The position numbers and the translations under genes are program-made. A model generated the notes under the pieces. The model did not search any database, was not told where the DNA came from, and was given only the letters and a program-made list of their open reading frames with translations. Below are positions 11,441 through 24,086 of a stretch of DNA of 64,000 nt, in pieces; the first letter of the stretch is position 1, and every line of letters begins with the position of its first letter. Source of the DNA: Apostichopus californicus (lineage: Eukaryota; Echinodermata; Holothuroidea; Aspidochirotida; Stichopodidae); contig JAIPMN010000763.1 of assembly GCA_020650975.1 (NCBI GenBank), positions 1 through 64,000 of the forward strand. Direction: 5' to 3'.

Positions 11441-13451
11441 CATCCCACTACTTGTGTCCTCATATTGTACATCATACTATCTTGCATACCACTACTGGTT
11501 TCCTCATATTGTACATCATACTATCTTGCATCCCACTACTGGTGTCCTCATATTGTACATCATACTATATTGCATACCACTACTGGTGTCCTCATATTGC
11601 ACATCATACTATATTGCATACCACTACTGGTGTCCTCATATTGCACATCATACTATATTGCATTCCACTACTGGTGTCCTCATATTGCACATCATACTAT
11701 ATTGCATACCACTACTGGTGTCCTCATATTGTACATCATACTATATTGCATACCACTACTGGTGTCCTCATATTGTACATCATACTATATTGCATACCAC
11801 TACTGGTGTCCTCATATTGCACATCATACTATCTTGCATACCACTACTGGTGTCCTCATATTGTACATCATACTATCTTGCATACCACTACAGGTGTCCT
11901 CATATTGTACATCATACTATATTGCATACCACTACTGGTGTCCTCATATTGTACATCATACTATCTTGCATACCACTACTGGTTTCCTCATATTGTACAT
12001 CATACTATCTTGCATACCACTACTGGTGTCCTCATATTGTACATCATACTATCTTGCATCCCACTACTGGTGTCCTCATATTGTACATCATACTATCTTG
12101 CATACCACTACTGGTGTCCTCATATTGTACATCATACTATCTTGCATACCACTACTGGTGTCCTCATATTGCACATCATACTATATTGCATACCACTACT
12201 GGTGTCCTCATATTGTACATCATACTATATTGCATACCACTACTGGTGTCCTCATATTGCACATCATACTATATTGCATTCCACTACTGGTGTCCTCATA
12301 TTGTACATCATACTATATTGCATACCACTACAGGTGTCCTCATATTGTACATCATACTATATTGCATACCACTACTGGTGTCCTCATATTGTACATCATA
12401 CTATATTGCATACCACTACTGGTGTCCTCATATTGTACATCATACTATCTTGCATCCCACTACTGGTGTCCTCATATTGTACATCATACTATCTTGCATC
12501 CCACTACTGGTGTCCTCATATTGTACATCATACTATATTGCATACCACTACTGGTGTCCTCATATTGCACATCATACTATATTGCATACCACTACTGGTG
12601 TCCTCATATTGCACATCATACTATATTGCATACCACTACTGGTGTCCTCATATTGTACATCATACTATATTGCATTCCACTACAGGTGTCCTCATATTGT
12701 ACATCATACTATATTGCATTCCACTACTGGTGTCCTCGTATTGTACATCATACTATATTGCATACCACTACTGGTGTCCTCGTATTGTACATCATACTAT
12801 ATTGCATACCACTACTGGTGTCCTCGTATTGTACATCATACTATATTGCATTCCACTACAGGTGTCCTCGTATTGCACATCATACTATATTGCATACCAC
12901 TACTGGTGTCCTCGTATTGCACATCATACTATATTGCATACCACTACTGGTGTCCTCGTATTGCACATCATACTATATTGCATACCACTACTGGTGTCCT
13001 CCTATTGTACATCATACTATATTGCATACCACTACTGGTGTCCTCGTATTGCACATCATACTATATTGCATACCACTACTGGTGTCCTCGTATTGCACAT
13101 CATACTATATTGCATTCCACTACAGGTGTCCTCATATTGCACATCATACTATATTGCATACCACTACTGGTGTCCTCGTATTGCACATCATACTATATTG
13201 CATACCACTACTGGTGTCCTCATATTGTACATCATACTATATTGCATACCACTACTGGTGTCCTCATATTGTACATCATACTATCTTGCATCCCACTACT
13301 GGTGTCCTCATATTGTACATCATACTATCTTGCATCCCACTACTGGTGTCCTCATATTGTACATCATACTATCTTGCATCCCACTACTAGTGTCCTTATA
13401 TTGTACATCACACTATCTTGCATCCCACTACTGGTGTCCTCATATTGTACA
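11441..13451 (+). repeat. 44-bp satellite, about 46 copies
   Basis: Units start at CATACCACTA or CATCCCACTA. The first is at 11441 and the last full period start is at 13421, exactly 45 x 44 bp apart, so no insertion or deletion has been fixed in 2 kb. Copies differ only by point changes: CTATCTTGC/CTATATTGC, TTGTAC/TTGCAC, CTACTGG/CTACAGG and TCATATTG/TCGTATTG. The TCG form is confined to about 12,736-13,178, and the CTTGC form clusters at both edges and near 12,450. The unit has no stop in any forward frame. Since 44 is not a multiple of 3, all three plus frames stay open for about 670 codons; none is a credible protein. Confidence 0.97.
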
Positions 13452-13539
13452 CTGCTACTACACCACCAACAATAAAGCAAGAGGAAGTATTGAAGGGAAA
13501 CTATGATAGCAAATTTTACTCTTTGAAGTCAGTATGCTT

Positions 13540-15498
13540 TCATGTCCATCCTGCAGAAAGTGAAATTTTCTGCAGTGACATCCAACATGTAAGCCTCTCT
13601 ATCATTCTTTATTTAAGTTTCAGTCCACAATTTCCATAATATGAGATAATAAAAAGCCTCGTTAGATAAAATGGGCTCTTCCTACCTTCTGACACTGGCT
13701 GAAGAATTGCAGAGTTCTTTTTGAGTACTTTTTTCAAGGCCCTGACCCATCTCTCATGTGCAGAGAGCTTCATGTCAAAGTCAGCAGTCACCTCCTGAAA
13801 GGCCTCCTTAGGTCTCTCTGTATTTGGTGGAGGGTGGGACGAGGAGAAGTGCAGACTTGTGATGGGTGAGTGTGCTGTTAATGTAGACAAGTCACTGATA
13901 GAATGGCAAGAGGGTTGGCTGCGGTGCTTGGATTTATGAGAACCTGAAATGAAAAAACATGGAGAATATTTTATGATTTCATAAGTTAGAGTAAGGTCAC
14001 ATTCTACAGTGTACCTTTGGTTGACTTCCCTCTCCGTACCTGAAATAACCACACAGTTTGATCTACTACATATACTCCACTTTCAATCTTCGATTTTGTT
14101 ATAAAATATCACAGAATTGCAAAGGCTCACATGTCACACTTCCAGGGACTATTGTTGATTATTTTAACAGAAAATTGCAGCTAAGCTGCAATGGCTACAA
14201 TGTCTTGAAAAAAAAGAAGCTTCTTAAAAACTGTTTACATCTCTTGTTTAATCTATTTACATGGTGTTCAACAATTTGTGCAACAATCTTGAAAACAAAT
14301 TTTCAGCTGTTTTATAAATATTTACTTAAAACAAAAAGAAGTGGGATTTATTTGATTTACTTTTGTTAATTTCACAAGTGATGTTTGTCACGAATACATG
14401 AGTATATGTTAAATGGTAAATTATGTTATATACGGAATAGTGAATACACAGTAATTATTTCAAGAACAGAAAAGTTGATTTTGACCTTCTAACTGTCAAC
14501 ACAACTTTCACTGAAAGGAACAAACAGTACCTGCTATCTACTTGTAGTAGTACTCCAACAATCCTTGTTTCAAGTTCAATATTACAAAGCACTGGATATG
14601 TATTGCTTGTTACCTTTAGCAAGCATGTACTTGCGATAGATTTCAGTACCAAAATCATTCCACTAACCATCAGACTCTCACAAGAATAGGTCTGCCATGG
14701 GTATATATCAAGTAAGTTAAGCCTGGCTTATGCTAATGTTTGATATTTTGTATTGACAAGTAACATACTTTCTCAAAGTATGCACCATTTGTTACATCTT
14801 CAATGCACATTGGGGGCATGTACAGTATTTTTGTGTTAGTTGTTACATAGTCAAAGCCCTAAACATACTGCTGATGTTCTTGATCAACCTACTCATTTCA
14901 AATAAATAGTTCTATTGTTGCTCTATAGGTTTGTTCCATTTTTAATTTAATTTAATTTTTTAATTTGATTAAATCAGAGATTTGAAAAGAAAAAGATCAG
15001 TGCAACTTAAACTGAACACACACAATTACTGTATGTGTTCAGGGTTTGCGTGCGTGTGTGTGTTTAACACAGGTCTGTAGTTGAAACATATTTAAGAGCA
15101 TGTTTTGACTGTCTTCCATATCAAAATGTGCTTAGTTCAATTGAAAAATGATATATTTCAGTTGCAAATGGTGGTTTGAGCAATGTGCAGGTCAAACCTG
15201 TTTGCAAACATTTTGGCCACAGATGCTTCCTGCAGAAACTTTTAGCATCAAAGGGCTAAACAAGGTCAGCTTATGTGCAGTTCCAACTATATTAAAACTT
15301 TCAATGTACTTTAGCAAGTAAGCTATCCTGATTTGTAAGAAATATTAATCAGAGGTGTTTTTTCTACTTTTCCCTTTTTACGTTTAGAGCTTGCTGTCAG
15401 GCGATCTGTCAGGTTAATCCTTAAATCAGAAGTAGCTGGTGGCACAAGGCTTGGATTATTGCTAATTGCCATCAATTCATTTCTTCTCAAACCGCTAA
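13540..15498 (-). CDS. Gene A: 3' exons of an unrecognised spliced gene
   Basis: Exon 15382-15498 (117 nt) follows CTCATTTTCAG and ends before GTAAAA. Exon 13686-13943 (258 nt) follows TTTTTTCATTTCAG and ends AAG|GTAGG. A possible last exon begins at 13550 after TTCACTTTCTGCAG and stops at TGA (13540-13542). All joins are phase 1 and fit. The first exon reads NELMAISNNPSLVPPATS and similar polar sequence. The second is rich in Ser, His and Pro in its first half and ends in a basic amphipathic stretch, ERWVRALKKVLKKNSA. With the short last exon the protein would end QPVSEGWT, putting the 44-bp satellite in the 3' untranslated region or just beyond. A 76-codon open frame at 15613-15843 on the same strand may be an upstream exon, but its donor does not fit in phase. 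I do not recognise the family. Confidence 0.5.
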
Positions 15499-17174
15499 CT
15501 GAAAATGAGCTTAAGACAGAATAAACTTGATAGGTCGTAGGCGACAGTCCTCGATGCTGTGAACAAGCACCTCCCTCCTAGTGTCCATCTCTTTGTTTCA
15601 ACTTACAGGCAGTTATCGATGACTGTGAATTGATATATTTTCAAAGTACTTAACTGGTTCATCCCACAGGTAGCCGTATGACATTTTTCTGACAATTTTG
15701 CACTGCACAATGTGGCAAACACCTCCTGAGTTGAATATTAAAGTCAGGCATTCTTTCCTTTCATCACCTCCTGGGAATAGAGGTGCAAGATGATATAATA
15801 GCAAACCGACCCTGGACACTTCTGAGACAGAAGTGACAGTCAAGCATGCTATTTGGTTTTTTGTTTGCCTTGAAATGTCTGCGCTCTAAATATTCATACC
15901 ATATTGATTACAAACTGAAAAAGATTTTTTTTAGATGGCCCAAGGTAGTTCAGTGTTATTACTGTTTCAATATAGCCTATAAATTTGGCATAGAAGCTGC
16001 TGTAGAGAGTGCCTAGAAGAGACCCTGGATATGCTTGGTTTGTAAGGGAAGGAGAAGCTATCACTGAATGTGGTTACAATATTTGTGCCGTGAGTGAAGT
16101 ATTTTCATGAAACAAATCCATGTGATTGTGTGTTGATCAGAAGAGCAAACATCTCACAAACAGAAGTGTAGGTACTATCAAAGCAAACACATATAAATTA
16201 ATAAAACATAAAAAAAATAAAAAAAACATAAACAAATAATATAGCAACACATATAAATTAATTATCTGAGAAAGCACAATTTCCAATGCTGGATCTACGA
16301 ACTACTGTTTCACCACCATAATTAAGAAATTAATTAAGAAATGAGAAATAATTAAGAAATATGCTCTCACAAGCTTCAAATGCTTACAGAGCTGAATTGT
16401 TTTCCAGGGAGATCTACTGAGCTGTTTTCTCACAAGAATTATCGGATTGCATAGCACAACTCTCTTTTATTTCTGGAATATTGTACTTTTGATTTTACAT
16501 GAGAAAATCTCATCGAAGTATCTCAGGCAGAAGTCAAAGATGCAAGAAGTGCCTAGCGTACTTTACTTTAATTTTAAAAGGTTTTGCAGGCAAAGGAAGA
16601 AGTCATAAAAAATCACACCACTGAACAGAACATAATGAGCTACTGAAATATTAGAAAGTCTTACTATAAATCAAAATTATTTTCAATTTTCTTAAGACTT
16701 TGGATGAAAGCCTTGAACTTAGCATTAGCCTTTCCTGTTTGTGTACATGCATTGCAAGTATGTACATAGGAACAATGTGACAGACAGTGGTCCCTTGCTA
16801 TTTACATTGTCATAAGACAATAGAACAAGGACATGTGTCAAGACCTCACTTATGTATTACAATGTCTATATTCTTTGCACTCACCAAGATCAAGAATTTG
16901 TTAGAACAATTTATAAAGAAATCTGCTTTGAAAAAAATTGCTTTTACAATTGATGAAATGCTCTATCGAATTGGGTGTGTTTTGTTCAGCAACATTTCAA
17001 ATCAACTTGTGATTGTCCATTATGAATAAAACTAGAGATGGAGAAGAAATCTTTTATCTGTGACATCCTATTATTACTAACCCAATCTCCAAAGTACTGA
17101 CTCATCATCTGATGTCCTCCTAGCATTTAATGAAGAAAGAATGAATACCTAAAGCTGGTGCTCTGCTCTCCTCA

Positions 17175-17199
17175 CCCCCCAATCCCCCACCCCCATCCC
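17175..17199 (-). other. G-quadruplex motif (minus strand)
   Basis: C-runs of 6, 5, 5 and 3 are separated by 1-3 bases, so the minus strand matches the G3+N1-7 quadruplex rule. Confidence 0.7.
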
Positions 17200-18051
17200 T
17201 CTTTGTCCTAGTAAGATTCAGGCTTTAAAAATTGGTCTCCTCTCACAAAATACTATGCACTTGACTAAAACTGTGATCAATGCACTAGCACACTTCCTTT
17301 TTCTCAAACAGCATACAAATCTACTCAAAATATGCCTTATAATATATATGACTCATAATCAAAAGGTACATGAACTATAGATCTGTCCGGCTGTGTGCAA
17401 CCAAACAGAGGGCAGCAGATAGTAACTGTATTGCAAAAAAAAAAAAGATACATAGTTGCAAGAGGAATATAGCTAGCTATGTGATGGCAGCATTCATTTA
17501 AACAAGTTTAAAACAGACAAGGTATGAAATGTGAGGGCAGTATTTAATATTTAGTCCCCCTGTCTGTACTGTTCAACTATAAATACACACAGATCTTTGG
17601 TGCACCACCTTTTCTGCTTACATACTGATTATGCACTAAGAGTTTCCATAATTAAGTTTTGAGTTATTCACAAAGATCAGTATCCATATATAACCTGACA
17701 AACAAATGTAAAGCAGTCTAATATTAGAGAGGGAATAAAGGCATGCCAGCAAATCACTACAACACTGAGAAGTTTATTGGTTTGTTACTGTTAATAATCT
17801 CCAAATTAAATGTGTTAAGGCGAATCTTTAATTGCTAGTTTCAGCTAGTGTATATGACTAACTGTAATTTATTGGCTCTAATCAAGAAGAATCCCTTGGT
17901 TGAGAGAAGAACTTTATGAGAGCCACCCTTGTAGTATTGCTTTAACCTCTGCCAATTAAGGCATCGTTGTCCTTCAGAGCTAATGTACTTGAAAGGATCT
18001 TAATGCTTTTATCTAGAAATGTGTTTAGTCTTCTATATGAGACTGTGCTAA

Positions 18052-18059
18052 TGACGTCA
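18052..18059. promoter_or_regulatory. CRE octamer TGACGTCA
   Basis: This is a perfect palindromic CREB/ATF consensus. Four others lie at 37121, 40559, 42990 and 52223. No promoter is evident beside it, so function is unproven. Confidence 0.35.
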
Positions 18060-19181
18060 TAGGAGTAGCTCATAAAACCCTTTTAGGCAGAGGAGGAAGT
18101 GTTTGAGACCACATCTAAATGTGATTCTACTGTGTAGGAAAGTACAAACTTAATTGTAATAGTACAGTATGCAATGAATGTGCCAATACCCGTGAATTAT
18201 TTATTTGGTTGTCAGATGTGTTATAGACCAAGTTAGGAGGAATGAGGTTGGAAGTAGGGGATGATGGCTTGTAGTAACAGATAACTAAATTATACTATTT
18301 TTAAATGAAAAAAGTCAATTTGGATTTCAATGACAATTTCTACAAAGAAACAGGCATTTAATTTCTCACTATGATATTTGTTGGTAACTAGGTACCTCAC
18401 TCTTCTTGTTTGGGTTCCTCTACATCTCCAGATCATCAAAATGTAAATCACCTTACAACATCTACTGAGTTAGGAAATGTATTCTGCTGGTAAATATCCA
18501 AAGCATTTCATTTGGCATCATCAATTTTCAAGTCCTAATAATAAAATTAAAACCAGCCACCCATGTTTCAAGAAGCTCCACAAGGGAATATTGCCAAGTA
18601 GTGCTTACAGATTATTATTACTTTCCAATGCAAAACAGAATTCTCTTACTTTCTTTCTTAGATCATAAATGCTGCAGGTACAATACAAGACAACATGAGA
18701 GGTTGTGAAATGGTACTATCTAACCTAAAAATAAAGGATTCCCATGAGTCTACACCTGTCACAGAACTTTGTAGGTGACAATTGTCGCTAGTGCTGACAG
18801 CAATGAGTAGCAACGAGTAATAAGATGTGGAGAGATGAGTGCCTGATGGGAATCCTAGTGAGGGATTGTTGAAGGAATCAATGGAAACAAGATTGATTTA
18901 TACAACATATGAATTCTACATGTAAGAGCATTGTCAACAAGGCTGAAGACAAGGTTAGTATTTGGACCGTAGTAGACAGGCTTTAGTTCTTAGCAGGATA
19001 ACCATAATTGATTCACCCAAGAAAATTCCAAACTCATACATCTCTCTACTGATCATATTAACCATCTGTGGGAGGTAATTAATCTCTAACATTGTCGTCT
19101 ATTTGGTGGATCCACATACCAACCAAGTTGTTGGTCTTTATATCATTTCTAGCCTTTGACATTGACAGTAGCATGGGCAAA

Positions 19182-19207
19182 GGGTGGGGGGGGGGCAGGG
19201 CAGTGGG
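19182..19207 (+). other. G-quadruplex motif (plus strand)
   Basis: G-runs of 3, 10, 3 and 3 are separated by 1-4 bases. Confidence 0.7.
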
Positions 19208-20013
19208 CCATAGCTCTGTCAGTATAGGGAGGGAACATTCAGTTAGATATTTATCTCAAAATTTAGTAATTATTAGCATAACCTTGCATTTAGGCCACAT
19301 TCATACTCTATATATGCCTCAGAATATACCATTTGACCTCTAAATTTGACTTTCTTTCCTAGGGAGCACCCCCACACCCCATACATCTTAGAGTCACATT
19401 CTAAGATCCCACAGCCACCCTCCTCATTTATAAAGTTTTTTATTTGCCTATAACCTGTCTTTGTAGTTACATACCCCTACCTAAGTTTAGTTGGAAACAA
19501 TTCAGCAAATTTATATATCCTATTAGAAAAATATATAAATGCTGTGACCGAAAAATATTTTTCAATAACAAAATATATAAATTTTAGGTTATTTTAATAA
19601 AGAAACTGTCGCCAAAGTATTAACTTATTTTGCCATTCTACATTAAAGAACCGTCGCGAAACTATTAAATCATTTCTTTCGCCGATGGGAACATATATAC
19701 TTAATATTATACTGTGTGGAAATAGAACCCCCAGCCAGAACCAAAAATCACCACCAGGTGGGAAACAGGACCAAAAAACATACTCAGCAATATCATTTAC
19801 ACGGAATACTGTTTTACATTGGAGGTGCCACAACAATAAGGCAATTATTCCTAATTGTGATCTGTTATTAAAGACCTTTCATAGTAAGTTTAGCCCTAAT
19901 GAAGTTAACTACTATTATTCACTGAATGGCTAAACTATCGAATATATTTATCTGACTCTAGTCCCCTACAATAAGTTGTCCATTATTAATTATTTTGTCT
20001 CTGTGTCTCCTAG

Positions 20014-20068
20014 ATACTGCTCACAAGTCCTTGTACTTCCTGAGCATTAGGATTTCTAAAGACCAAAG
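20014..20068 (+). CDS. Candidate 55-nt internal exon
   Basis: A long pyrimidine tract ending TGTGTCTCCTAG precedes the exon, and AAAG|GTAAGTAAG follows; both splice sites are near consensus. Only one frame is open. It starts with two bases and ends with two, and reads TAHKSLYFLSIRISKDQ. I found no partner exon with a matching phase, so it could also be a noncoding exon. The protein is not recognised. Confidence 0.4.
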
Positions 20069-20282
20069 GTAAGTAAGAAGCATCTGAAAATGTATGTAAG
20101 AATCATAAGTGCAATAAGGATCAACAGTGGAATGGAAAGCACATTAAAACCAAATATGGATACCTATTCAAAAACACATGGAAACAAAACCAGAATTACA
20201 GAGGAATGGACATTTAGAACACACTTTCCCTTCAGGCAGTATTTGATGAGAATTGTTTAACTAATGCAAGCCAAAAGCATAC

Positions 20283-20298
20283 CTTGTACCTTGATAGT
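20283..20298 (-). CDS. Candidate 16-nt microexon
   Basis: The minus strand reads a strong pyrimidine tract ending TTTTTCTCCTTTCAG, then 16 bases, then ACAAG|GTATGC. A 16-nt exon changes frame by one. It could belong to gene A, whose known exons lie at 13.5-15.5 kb on the same strand. An alternative donor nine bases in (AAG|GTACAA) would give a 9-nt exon. Confidence 0.3.
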
Positions 20299-21659
20299 CT
20301 GAAAGGAGAAAAACTTGTAACAGCTAAAAGTTAAACCCATGGCCAAGGACACATGCTTTAAAATGCCTGTGCACCTGGGGCTATAAGTTTCAAATGAGCT
20401 AGTGCGTATGCCATGGTTCTTACGTTTTAATCATTATATCTTTCTTTCTTGGCAAATGGTTATACTACTTTGATCAAATGAGTGAACATACATTATAAAA
20501 TAATTTCTATCTCCAGCACTGCGTAGTTTGCATGTGCATTAGGAACTGTTCTTGTTATAGATATCACTTTAATAATGGCCCTAGTTTGTTCAAACACATT
20601 ACATAATGGATTCTTCATAATTTATTCCTTGAGTTGCAGCCTACGTCATAGCAGAGCACTTCTTACTTTAATTCATCATAAAGGGAAAAATGAATCTCCC
20701 TAATGGATGCCATGAAAGGCTAAACTAACTTAATATTAATCGATCATGCATTTATCACCGTTCAATATGTGAGTAGAGTATTGAGTTCATGTGTACTGTT
20801 TGGACTTCCTTCTTCACGGAGAGGTTAATGTGAAAAGCATGCAGTATGGACATTTTAAAGGGGATCAATATTACTTTAGGTTTCTCAATGGTAAACCAAC
20901 TTCAATAAAATTAAAGTGTACATGCTTCTTTAAGAAGACATGATCACTATCATAACAGCCATTGGTATTGATATCTAATATTAGTAAACTGGATTCATAA
21001 ACATGATTGAAATATTTGTAACCTCTGGCTTACAAAACACACAGCTACAAATGATTTACTGATGAGAACTTTGCTGTCAACTAACATCAACTATGTAAAC
21101 AGTCTACCTAGGTTTGTACTCTTTCACCAAAGCTACTTTTAACAATATTACCTTAGAACCTGATCTATTTGGCAAATTTAAATATAAAAGGGGAACTTTC
21201 AGCAGGTGCAACCTAATTTACTGTCACATTATGTGCTCCTGAGACTACATAATACCCAGCTTCACACAGCCATTGTACACAGATATATCAAAGTTGACAG
21301 CATCGTAGGAACACCAACCATAACATATTCAAATTGTACGCATTCCATAGTATTTATTTACAGCATGGCACAGGCATGTGATTGTGAATTAAGTACGTCA
21401 TCAAAGTCACAACTGAAATGATGAAAGGAGGGAGGTCTCACTGCGAGTACAGTGTACATTAGCCACTCATTCTCTATATGCTTCATCACAGTCTTGTTGA
21501 TATCTCACTCATGGAGGAAAGTCAAGTTAAACTGAGAAAGATTAATGATATTTATGAGGCAGCAAAGTGTAACAATCTAGAAATAGATCGACTGATAGAC
21601 TATCAAGACAAAGAGAGATGCATCTTTGGAAGTCTTATGTACTAAAGCAAACATTTGAT
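20299..21659. other. No gene or element recognised
   Basis: AT-rich sequence with two TACGTCA half-sites (about 20,643 and 21,396). Nothing else was seen. Confidence 0.5.
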
Positions 21660-22400
21660 TTTGAGTTTGATTACACACCAAGAATCAGGGATTCATAATC
21701 CCTAGTGAATCAAAGTATAATCACACATTGAGGATCAGGGTTTCATTAAACACTGTGAATCAAGGCCAACTCATATACACTACAGATCAGGGATTCATAA
21801 TCCCTTGTGACCAAAGTATAATCACATATCAACAATCAGGGTTTCATTTTACAACATGAATCACATTCAGCTCATACAATAATGATCAGGGATTCATAAT
21901 CCCTAGTGAATCAAAGTATTATCAAACAACATGAATCATTGTTAGATCACTTACTTAAATCAGAAACTAACTACTAAGGATCAGCATTTAATGTGCAAGG
22001 ATTCACAGTTAGTTGACACACCAAGAATTAGGGAAGTGTATGATCTAATGACACACACACATCAAGTCGATCAGGGTTTGACTACAATTCACGAATCAAG
22101 GAATTGGTTTATGATCCCACACAAAGGATCACGCTTTGCTAATACACCATGATTCAAGATCCTTTGTTATGTCTCATGAATTAGAAACAGCATCACACAG
22201 CAAAGATCAGGGTCTGATTCAGCCTCATGATTCCAGAGAAGTCACACAATGTTAACTGTTTGATCATGTGTATAATATATTCATCAACCTGGATCCGTTA
22301 TACCTTCATGAATCACACTATGTTTACACAACAAGGGTTTATAAACCAAACATATGGAATTGACAAGACCTCTTAATTCAAGGTGTAATCAGAACCTCAA
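21660..22400 (+). repeat. Degenerate ~50/100-bp satellite with palindromic core
   Basis: Blocks of the type 'AATCAGGGATTCATAATCCCTAG' followed by 'GAATCAAAGTATAATCAC' alternate with diverged copies that read GGATCAGGGTTTCAT. The exact palindrome AGGGATTCATAATCCCT occurs at 21687, 21789 and 21888, spaced 102 and 99 bp, so the best period is a ~100-bp dimer. Copies to the right of 21,950 decay progressively. Confidence 0.8.
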
Positions 22401-22736
22401 GGATCAGTTTGATTTAATTTTCAAACATAATGGATTGATTATATCTCATTACATGATTTGATCACATATGAAGAATTCAAGTGTGATTTAAATATTTCCA
22501 GCCTGGAGTTTACTTCATTATTCATGAGTCTAAGTGATGAATTTAGGCAGAAATTTACTTTTAATATGACAGCAATAGGTCTTGTGATTTCCAAGATATT
22601 GTATTTATCTATAACCCCCACCCCCCCCCCCATTTAATGGAATCTGCTCTTTTAAGGCTAGCTTGATCTTGGCTCCAAGTGGAGGCATACGTTAATGTGA
22701 ATTATATTGCTTTAATTCAAATAATGCAATGAAAAC

Positions 22737-22796
22737 ATGTTCTTTTCACATAAAGAACATAGGACCCTGTGATGACATGTATTGATAACATGTCAT
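22737..22796. repeat. Pair of adjacent 9-bp-stem hairpins
   Basis: ATGTTCTTT (22737-22745) pairs with AAAGAACAT (22752-22760). Eleven bases later ATGACATGT (22772-22780) pairs with ACATGTCAT (22788-22796). The loops are 6 and 7 bases. Neither has a U-tract or other sign of a known RNA. Confidence 0.6.
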
Positions 22797-23345
22797 TTGA
22801 GGCCATAAAAGTCTTGTCTTTTCCCATTGAGCTTTGCATCTGAGGAACTGACTTTAATAGTCAAATTGGACTGACAGTCTACAACATATATAACTGTGTT
22901 TAAGTGTTTAAGTGTGATTCTTTTTGTTAAACAGCACTGATAATACCACATGAAATAAAACAATGAACTTAAATCCTAGAAAATGGTTCTGCAATATCTG
23001 ATATGACATATCTATGTATGTGAAAATACAACATAGGGTAAAAGTTCATCCATAGTAGATAAACAACAGGAACTATGAGATTGTCATATGAATACTAAGA
23101 AATATTTTGCAAGTAGTATTTTATAAGGACTATTTTCATAACGAAGATGTCATATATATATATAGATTTGAACACTGAGGTAAGTTAAAAAAAAAATTGT
23201 AAAAAAAATGGCAGTGTCAGATTTCAAAGACCCAGTCTGCAGTTGTTGTTAATTGTCATTCTGACCTATAATCTAAACAGATCTGAAACATGTATCCATG
23301 CAATACATTCAAACACTATACCCTTTATTCATCTTCTATGGATGA

Positions 23346-23382
23346 TAGACAGACAAAGACAGACAGACATACAGACAGACAG
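23346..23382 (+). repeat. Imperfect (GACA)n microsatellite
   Basis: AGAC/ACAG tetranucleotide repeats with two interruptions. Confidence 0.9.
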
Positions 23383-24050
23383 ATATTGCTCTGCCAAACA
23401 AACTTCAGCAATGTTGGTATCATTAACTGAAACAGAAAGTGTAAACTTGAGAAGACAAACTTTGCATACCATGATATTGACACTACCATAGCACTATGTG
23501 TAGCAATCCCTAATAACATAGAGCAAACCTCCACATTGTATAGAAAAAAGGATGTATGCATTGGCACAAAACTAATACTCTTCTACATTTGATAAACTAG
23601 ATGTGATAAGTTGCACAAAACATGTCATCTCTTTCCACATCATATTACCCTCTTTACTGATTAGAAATACATCAACCTGTCAACTGGTAAGAACTATAAC
23701 ATACATTCATGAATACATTTAAAAGAGAGTTTTGAAAATAATACTTACGGAATAGCCATTAAAATATACAATTATATCCCAAAAAAAATCCAAAGAAAAG
23801 TCCACAATACCAGTAAAATTAATGTTTCCCTTTTCCTATTTTATTTGTTGAAATTTGTTAAAGGAACGCTCTAAAAGTGAATATAAGTCAAGCCAAGACA
23901 CAACGCTTGTGGATCACTTCAAATCAAACATGGTTCTGAGCCAAATCCATCCTATTGAGCAATTACTGACTCACATACGATACCAGACTTGCTTCGAAAC
24001 AATTTGCTTTTGAAAACGGCAACACTGTGAGGACACAGTGAAAGTAACGT

Positions 24051-24086
24051 CCAATGAGATTCATCTAGCTAGACAAACAGGCCAAT
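24051..24086 (+). promoter_or_regulatory. Two CCAAT boxes, possible promoter
   Basis: CCAATGAG at 24051 and CCAATCAG at 24082 lie 31 bp apart in a stretch slightly richer in CpG than its surroundings. No TATA box or downstream coding exon was found, so this is a weak call. Confidence 0.2.

Larger units (their letters stand above)
15844..20013. other. Mostly unrecognised intronic or intergenic DNA
   Basis: It holds a direct repeat of CACATATAAATTAAT (about 16,188 and 16,247) around an A-rich tract, short repeats of ATTAAGAAAT near 16,320-16,360, G/C-run motifs listed separately, and a perfect CRE octamer at 18052-18059. No credible gene was found. Confidence 0.5.

Noticed and set aside
11333-13506. 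Three overlapping plus-strand frames of 673-685 codons
   Set aside because: They are read-through of the 44-bp satellite in all three frames; the composition is dictated by the repeat and no domain is present.
14620-14711. Plus-strand 92-nt open stretch with good splice sites
   Set aside because: It lies inside gene A on the other strand, and no plus-strand exon with the needed phase was found.
15613-15843. 76-codon minus-strand frame as an exon of gene A
   Set aside because: The sequence looks coding, but the only strong donor (GTAAGT at 15,606) lies after its stop and the phase does not fit the next exon. It is left as a possibility only.
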